A program made the position numbers and the translations under genes. This document shows, piece after piece, positions 5,301-8,920 of a DNA stretch of 8,920 nucleotides. The number at the start of each line of letters is the position of its first letter. Positions within the stretch are counted from its first letter, which is position 1. Below the pieces are notes generated by a model. That model was given only the letters and a program-made list of their open reading frames with translations, was not told the DNA's origin and made no database searches. Origin of the DNA: an uncultured bacterium (GTDB taxonomy: Bacteria; Patescibacteriota; Saccharimonadia; Saccharimonadales; Saccharimonadaceae); contig CALHWG010000081.1 of NCBI GenBank assembly GCA_938036745.1, positions 1-8,920 of the forward strand. Direction: 5' to 3'.

Positions 5301-6584
5301 ATGCGAGATATAGATTTTGAAGAATTAGATAAAGCGGTTGGAAGCTATCTTGAAAATGGTGTTGTACCAAATTCGAAAGAGAAAAATAATGAGGTTTTTT
5401 CGAAAATTGAAAGCCAGATTGAGCATTCTCGTGAACAACAAAAAATGGTTTTTGCACGAAAAGCTCCGCAGCCGGCAAACCAATTGCATCAAAATAACGA
5501 AAAAGCACAAATTCGAAATATTGAAAAGGTCGCTGAAAAACCAAAAAATGAGAAAAAATCTGTTTATAAAAAACCAAGAGTTCGAATTTTGGATGATTTT
5601 AGTGTACCCGTTCCACCAGAACATCACCGCGATAGTTTTGGCGTTTCACTTTTAGCAAGAGAAGAGAAAATTGCTTTCGAAAGCCCAATTTTAGAAACAT
5701 ATGGCGGTGAAAAACCAATTCGAAATATTAAAAAGCTTGAAAATTCACCGATTCGAAAAAAAGTTGTTTCAAAAAATGAAAAAACTCAAGTAAAAAAAGA
5801 AACTGAAGTTCAATCTCAAAAAAATGAAATTGATATTGCGGAGCAAAAAACTACCACATCAAGTCGGGCAGAGTTTTATGCTGGTGTCTATCGTATTGGT
5901 GATGATAACAATAAACTTCGAGTTTTTCATGGCGAACATACGGTTGAAATTCCAGAGCGAAAAGTTCCTAGTTCAAATTTCGAAAATCTAAATCTCGAAA
6001 ATGAGCCAGAAAAAGTTATGCCAGAAATTTCAAGCCTAAAAACTGGCGGCAATATGATTACTCTTGATAATTCTGATAAAATCAAAAAAGAGATAGATAG
6101 TAAAGCTGAGACCGAAGCTTCAAAGATTGAAGTTAAGACTGAGCTAAAAAATCAATCAGGGCAAAACAAAGAAAATAATAAAAGAATAGATATTTTTGAG
6201 TTTGATGAAAGAGTTGAAGAAAATTCAAAGCAAAATGAAGCCTCGGAAAAGGTGATAATTCAGCCTGTTGATGAAATTGAAAAGCTAAAAACACCTTTCG
6301 TACAAAATCCGCAAATTGAAAAAAGACCATTAGGTACAAATCAAAATCAGGCTAAAAGTTTCGAATTTAAAAAGCCGGTTTCTAGCTATGAGCAAAAATC
6401 CGCAACGATTACAAAGGAGATTCGGCGAGCAAAAATGTCAGCACCGATTCTTTCGAGTGATGAATATTCTGCACCCATTAAGCATAAGAAGAAATCTGGC
6501 TGGGGTTTTGTGCTCGCTATAATTGCAATTCTAATGCTTGGTGCTGGTGCTGGATTGGTAGCATATCTGGTGGCATTCCGATAG
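5301..6584 (+). CDS. Tail-anchored, largely disordered membrane protein of unknown function
   Basis: The 427-residue protein has no recognised catalytic domain. The N-terminus MRDIDFEELDKAV (1-13) looks like a short acidic helix and may be a conserved docking motif. Residues about 25-395 are rich in Lys, Glu, Asn, Gln and Ser and probably unstructured, with short ordered-looking islands such as the RVRILDDFSVPVPPEHH stretch (93-109), EFYAGVYRIG (191-200) and RIDIFEFDERVEE (295-307). The motif IRNI followed by a Lys/Glu-rich stretch occurs twice (71-74, 140-143). A KHKKK patch (394-398) precedes one hydrophobic segment (about 401-424) and only three more residues. By the positive-inside rule the long N-terminal part is cytoplasmic and the C-terminus anchors it. 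AAGGA (5291-5295) gives the start, ten bases after tpiA, so it shares the glycolytic transcript. Possible roles are a scaffold or a cell-envelope/division factor. It is unidentified. Confidence 0.85.
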   Translation: MRDIDFEELDKAVGSYLENGVVPNSKEKNNEVFSKIESQIEHSREQQKMVFARKAPQPANQLHQNNEKAQIRNIEKVAEKPKNEKKSVYKKPRVRILDDFSVPVPPEHHRDSFGVSLLAREEKIAFESPILETYGGEKPIRNIKKLENSPIRKKVVSKNEKTQVKKETEVQSQKNEIDIAEQKTTTSSRAEFYAGVYRIGDDNNKLRVFHGEHTVEIPERKVPSSNFENLNLENEPEKVMPEISSLKTGGNMITLDNSDKIKKEIDSKAETEASKIEVKTELKNQSGQNKENNKRIDIFEFDERVEENSKQNEASEKVIIQPVDEIEKLKTPFVQNPQIEKRPLGTNQNQAKSFEFKKPVSSYEQKSATITKEIRRAKMSAPILSSDEYSAPIKHKKKSGWGFVLAIIAILMLGAGAGLVAYLVAFR

Positions 6585-6605
6585 AATTTTGTATTTAAGA
6601 TATTG

Positions 6606-6645
6606 AACCACTTTTCGAAAATTGAAGAGTGGTTTTATTTATTAT
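6606..6645 (+). terminator. Intrinsic terminator ending the pgk-tpiA-5301 operon
   Basis: AACCACTTTTC (6606-6616) pairs with GAAGAGTGGTT (6624-6634), 11 bp with one G-T pair, around a 7-nt loop. A T-rich run (6633-6645) follows on the plus strand. It lies 21 bases after the stop codon of the preceding gene. Confidence 0.8.
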
Positions 6646-6675
6646 AAAAAGAAAAAGCCAGTATGTACTGACTTT
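6642..6675 (-). terminator. Intrinsic terminator of the 54-residue membrane protein gene
   Basis: Positions 6654-6662 and 6667-6675 pair (9 bp, one G-T) around a 4-nt loop. On the minus strand the stem runs straight into TTTTTCTTTTTATAAT. It sits 33 bases past the stop codon at 6709 and faces the terminator of the plus-strand operon. Confidence 0.78.
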
Positions 6676-6708
6676 CGAAAATAATTAAGTGTAGAAGATA
6701 TAGTAGTT

Positions 6709-6873
6709 TTATTCCAATTTTTCAATTCTTTGTTCATTTTTGGGGCTATTGGTCTGATTATTATGAGACTCGTTATTTAAAATAGCGAATATAAGTACGC
6801 CAAAATAAATTATCATAAAAATTGAAAGTAAAAAACTAACTATAAATGCGCGACCAGTTCTTATTCCACTCAT
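6709..6873 (-). CDS. Small single-pass membrane protein, 54 residues
   Basis: An ATG at 6873 opens a 54-codon frame ending in TAA. The protein has a short basic N-terminus (MSGIRTGR), a hydrophobic helix at about 10-32 (FIVSFLLSIF...IFAIL) and a polar Asn/Glu/Lys tail of about 22 residues. The Arg residues before the helix predict N-inside, with the tail outside the membrane; alternatively the helix is an uncleaved signal anchor. A consensus GGAGG six bases upstream, a good promoter (6905-6933) and a terminator (6642-6675) make it a complete unit, on the strand opposite its neighbours and divergent from alaS. I recognise no family. The layout recalls small membrane-complex subunits or single-helix toxins/regulators, but nothing in the sequence decides between them. 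Confidence 0.78.
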   Translation of the reverse strand: MSGIRTGRAFIVSFLLSIFMIIYFGVLIFAILNNESHNNQTNSPKNEQRIEKLE

Positions 6874-6879
6874 AACGTA

Positions 6880-6884
6880 CCTCC
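6880..6884 (-). promoter_or_regulatory. Strong ribosome-binding site of the 54-residue protein
   Basis: GGAGG on the minus strand, six bases before the ATG at 6873. It is an exact match to the anti-Shine-Dalgarno core, stronger than the sites of the housekeeping genes here. Confidence 0.8.
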
Positions 6885-6904
6885 GATAATAATAGAATAC
6901 TTAA

Positions 6905-6933
6905 ATTATATAAAATATAATTTCAAAAATCAA
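6905..6933 (-). promoter_or_regulatory. Promoter of the 54-residue protein gene
   Basis: TTGATT (6933-6928), 17 bases, TATAAT (6910-6905). There is no TG extension. The predicted start near 6898 gives a 25-nt leader including GGAGG. Its -35 box is four bases from the -35 box of the divergent alaS promoter. Confidence 0.72.
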
Positions 6934-6937
6934 CAAT

Positions 6938-6966
6938 TTGCTAAAAAAGTTAAAATTTGGTAAAAT
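6938..6966 (+). promoter_or_regulatory. Promoter of alaS, predicting a leaderless mRNA
   Basis: TTGCTA (6938-6943), 17 bases, TAAAAT (6961-6966), preceded by TGG (extended -10). The -10 box ends eight bases before the ATG at 6975, so the transcript should begin near 6973 with a leader of about 2 nt. No Shine-Dalgarno sequence is present. Confidence 0.65.
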
Positions 6967-6974
6967 GAAAGAAT

Positions 6975-8846
6975 ATGAATGCACAAGAAATCCGAAAAGC
7001 TTATTTAGAATTTTGTCAAAAAAATGGCCACGAGGTAATCGATCGCGCTTCTTTAATTTTAAAAGATGACCCGACAACTCTTTTCACGGGGAGTGGAATG
7101 CAGCCGCTTTTGCCGTATCTTTTGGGTGAAAAACATCCAAAGGGTGTGCGATTAACAGATAGTCAGACCTGCTTGCGAGCGCAAGATATTGATGATGTTG
7201 GTGATAATCGCCACACAACATTTTTCGAAATGCTTGGAAATTGGTCTCTTGGCGATTATTTTAAAGAGCAACAAATTCGGCAATTTTTTGAATTCTTGAC
7301 AGATATAGTAGGCCTTGATCCTTCGAAAATATATGTTTCTTGTTTTATTGGTAACGAAAAATATAATATTCCACGTGATGACGAATCGGCAGAGATTTGG
7401 CGAAAGGTTTTTGCTGAAAAAGGGATTGATGCAAAAATTGTTGAGCTTGATACGGCTGAAAATGGTGACAAGCTCGGGCTTCAAGGCGGACGAATTTTCT
7501 TTTATAACGATAAAGAAAACTGGTGGAGCCGTGGTGGTGGTTTAGACTCAACGCCAATTGGTGATCCTTGTGGGCCGGATTCAGAAGTTTTTTATGACTT
7601 TGGTGAAGAAAATCATGACGCTAGTTTTGGTGAGGCTCACCCAGCAAGTAATAGTGGTCGGTTTATGGAAATCGGCAATCAAGTTTTTATGCAATATCGA
7701 CGAATGGAAGATGGTTCTTTCGAACCACTCGAAAAGAAAAACGTTGATTTTGGGGGTGGCTTAGAAAGGATTGCTGCAGCAAAAATTAACAATCCAGACG
7801 TATTCCAAATTAGCTTGATGAAACCAATTATCGAAAAACTTGAAGAAATTAGTGGTAAAAAATACGATGAGAATAAGGTTTCGATGCGCGTGATTGCTGA
7901 CCACTTGCGAAGTGCAACATTTTTAGCAGTCGATGGATGTATTCCTTCAAATAAAGAGCAAGGTTATGTGATGCGAAAATTTATTCGTCGCGCGATGGCG
8001 AAGGCTTTTGATTTGGGCGTAGAAGATAATTTTGTTGAACAGATTGTGCCAGTAATTGTTAGTATCTATGCGCCAGATTACAAGGAAGTTGCTTTAAAAT
8101 CTGATGAAATTATTGCAGTTATGACGAAAGAAGAGAAAGCTTTCCGTCAAACACTTCGAAAAGGTTTGAGAGAGCTTGAAAAATTTTCTCAAGATGGTTT
8201 AACTGGTGCAGAATTATTCCAGCTTTATGATACTTTTGGTTTTCCGCTTGAGCTTTCAACGGAAGAAGCTTTTAAAGAAAATATTAAACTCAGCCCTAAT
8301 TGGCGTGAAGAATTTGCGTCCCATCTGGAGGCTCAGCGCGAGCGTTCAAAAACGGCTTCTCAAGGGATGTTTAAGGGTGGACTTGAGGATCATAGTGAAA
8401 TGTCCACAAAATATCATACAGCCACCCATCTGTTACTAGCGGCATTGCAGAAACATATCAGTCCCAATATTGGTCAAGCTGGCTCCAATATTACCGCTGA
8501 AAGATTGCGTTTTGACTTTAATCTAGATCGAAAACTCACTGCAACGGAACTTCAGCTCGTAGAAGACCAGGTTAATGTTTGGATTTCTGAAAACCATCCC
8601 GTGTCCTTTGCAGAGTACGACAAAGCCTATGCCCGCAACACTCTCCATGCTCACGGACAGTTTTGGGATAAGTATCCAGATCTAGTTAAAGTTTATACTA
8701 TCGGCGTCCAAGAACAGCCAGTTTCTCGCGAAATTTGTGGTGGACCACATGTTAATCAGACCGGACAACTAGGTAAATTTAAAATCAAAAAAGAAGAGTC
8801 TTCTGCCTCTGGTATCCGTCGTATCAAGGCCATCCTTGAAGACTAA
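6975..8846 (+). CDS. alaS: Alanyl-tRNA synthetase, short form without C-Ala domain
   Basis: It charges tRNA-Ala with alanine in the cytosol. The class II catalytic core is complete: DPTTLFTGSGMQP (32-44), motif 2 region with TCLRAQDIDDVG (65-76) and FFEMLGNWSLGDYF (83-96), DPCGPDSEVFYD (197-208), and motif 3 GGGLERIAA (260-268). The tRNA-recognition helices follow (about 270-435). The editing core has the zinc residues H481 and H485 (HTATH) and C588 and H592 (CGGPH), needed to remove mischarged Ser/Gly. At 623 residues it is about 250 shorter than the E. coli enzyme: the barrel linking the two modules is replaced by a short SKTASQGMFKGGL linker (458-470), and the C-Ala dimerisation domain is absent. 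From about codon 440 the codon usage changes sharply. The start is nearly leaderless. Identification is secure; the origin of the 3' part is an inference. Confidence 0.95.
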   Translation: MNAQEIRKAYLEFCQKNGHEVIDRASLILKDDPTTLFTGSGMQPLLPYLLGEKHPKGVRLTDSQTCLRAQDIDDVGDNRHTTFFEMLGNWSLGDYFKEQQIRQFFEFLTDIVGLDPSKIYVSCFIGNEKYNIPRDDESAEIWRKVFAEKGIDAKIVELDTAENGDKLGLQGGRIFFYNDKENWWSRGGGLDSTPIGDPCGPDSEVFYDFGEENHDASFGEAHPASNSGRFMEIGNQVFMQYRRMEDGSFEPLEKKNVDFGGGLERIAAAKINNPDVFQISLMKPIIEKLEEISGKKYDENKVSMRVIADHLRSATFLAVDGCIPSNKEQGYVMRKFIRRAMAKAFDLGVEDNFVEQIVPVIVSIYAPDYKEVALKSDEIIAVMTKEEKAFRQTLRKGLRELEKFSQDGLTGAELFQLYDTFGFPLELSTEEAFKENIKLSPNWREEFASHLEAQRERSKTASQGMFKGGLEDHSEMSTKYHTATHLLLAALQKHISPNIGQAGSNITAERLRFDFNLDRKLTATELQLVEDQVNVWISENHPVSFAEYDKAYARNTLHAHGQFWDKYPDLVKVYTIGVQEQPVSREICGGPHVNQTGQLGKFKIKKEESSASGIRRIKAILED

Positions 8847-8883
8847 AATTATACTTATAATTAATTTAAAAAAGTGGAGGATT

Positions 8884-8920
8884 ATGGAGCGATTATTGGA
8901 GTATTTTACACCTGAGAATT
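8884..8920 (+). CDS. 5' end of an unidentified gene, possibly an M1 aminopeptidase
   Basis: An ATG at 8884 begins M-E-R-L-L-E-Y-F-T-P-E-N and then the window ends. GTGGAGG (8874-8880) is a strong ribosome-binding site, although only three bases separate GGAGG from the ATG. It starts 37 bases after alaS on the same strand with no terminator between, so it may be co-transcribed. The pattern Y-F-x-P-E-N resembles the start of M1-family aminopeptidases, in which a short helix is followed by a [FY]-x-P-E-x-Y motif. Twelve residues make this only a guess. Confidence 0.55.
   Translation, partial: MERLLEYFTPEN

Noticed and set aside
5338..5655. 105-codon plus-strand frame inside the 427-residue gene
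   Set aside because: Shifted frame in an A-rich coding region; the outer frame has AAGGA, correct operon spacing and a clear membrane anchor.
394..8846. Recoding of UGA (as in Gracilibacteria/SR1)
   Set aside because: No conserved glycine in the recognised proteins is encoded by TGA and no gene needs readthrough; absence of TGA as a stop in eight genes is not significant for an AT-rich genome.
8856..8861. TATAAT between alaS and the right-edge gene as its promoter
   Set aside because: No -35 box at 16-18 bases upstream and no TG extension; readthrough from alaS is as likely.
1..8920. CRISPR array, insertion sequence, prophage or attachment site
   Set aside because: No regularly spaced direct repeats, transposase-like frame, terminal inverted repeats or duplicated tRNA 3' end were seen.

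Overview
The window looks like a piece of a small, AT-rich bacterial genome, most likely a member of the Candidate Phyla Radiation (Patescibacteria), with Saccharibacteria (TM7) as the best guess. This is an inference. It rests on the short alanyl-tRNA synthetase (623 residues, with an HxxxH...CxxxH editing core but no linker barrel and no C-Ala domain), divergent but intact TypA, Pgk and TpiA, heavy use of the CGA arginine codon, and compact gene packing. All complete genes end in TAA or TAG and none needs an in-frame UGA, so there is no sign of the UGA=Gly code of Gracilibacteria/SR1.

Layout. Positions 1-306 are a minus-strand block: a tRNA-Val(UAC) gene with its own promoter and intrinsic terminator, then a second promoter leading into a gene cut off by the left edge. 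From 323 rightwards come plus-strand genes: a HIT-family protein (394-843) and the ribosome-associated GTPase TypA/BipA (916-2742), each with its own promoter. The gap 2743-3164 holds a bidirectional terminator and a minus-strand unit with a perfect consensus promoter (TTGACA-17-TATAAT) that drives a roughly 190-nt transcript carrying a 24-codon reading frame. Next is a glycolytic cluster, pgk (3165-4481) and tpiA (4523-5290), followed closely by a gene for a 427-residue disordered protein with one C-terminal membrane anchor (5301-6584). The cluster ends in a strong terminator. A convergent minus-strand gene encodes a 54-residue single-pass membrane protein (6709-6873). Its promoter lies back to back with that of alaS (6975-8846). 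The first 12 codons of another gene start at 8884.

How it fits together. Most genes are housekeeping: translation (tRNA-Val, TypA, AlaRS) and lower glycolysis (Pgk makes ATP and TpiA interconverts the triose phosphates). Nine promoters can be read by eye, all with a 17-bp spacer and seven with an extended -10 (TGn). Two of them (tpiA, alaS) place the -10 box only 8-9 nt before the ATG, which predicts essentially leaderless mRNAs. The least explained items are the tiny 24-codon unit, the 54-residue membrane protein, the 427-residue tail-anchored protein, and an abrupt codon-usage change inside alaS at about 8300 that suggests its editing-domain end came from another lineage.
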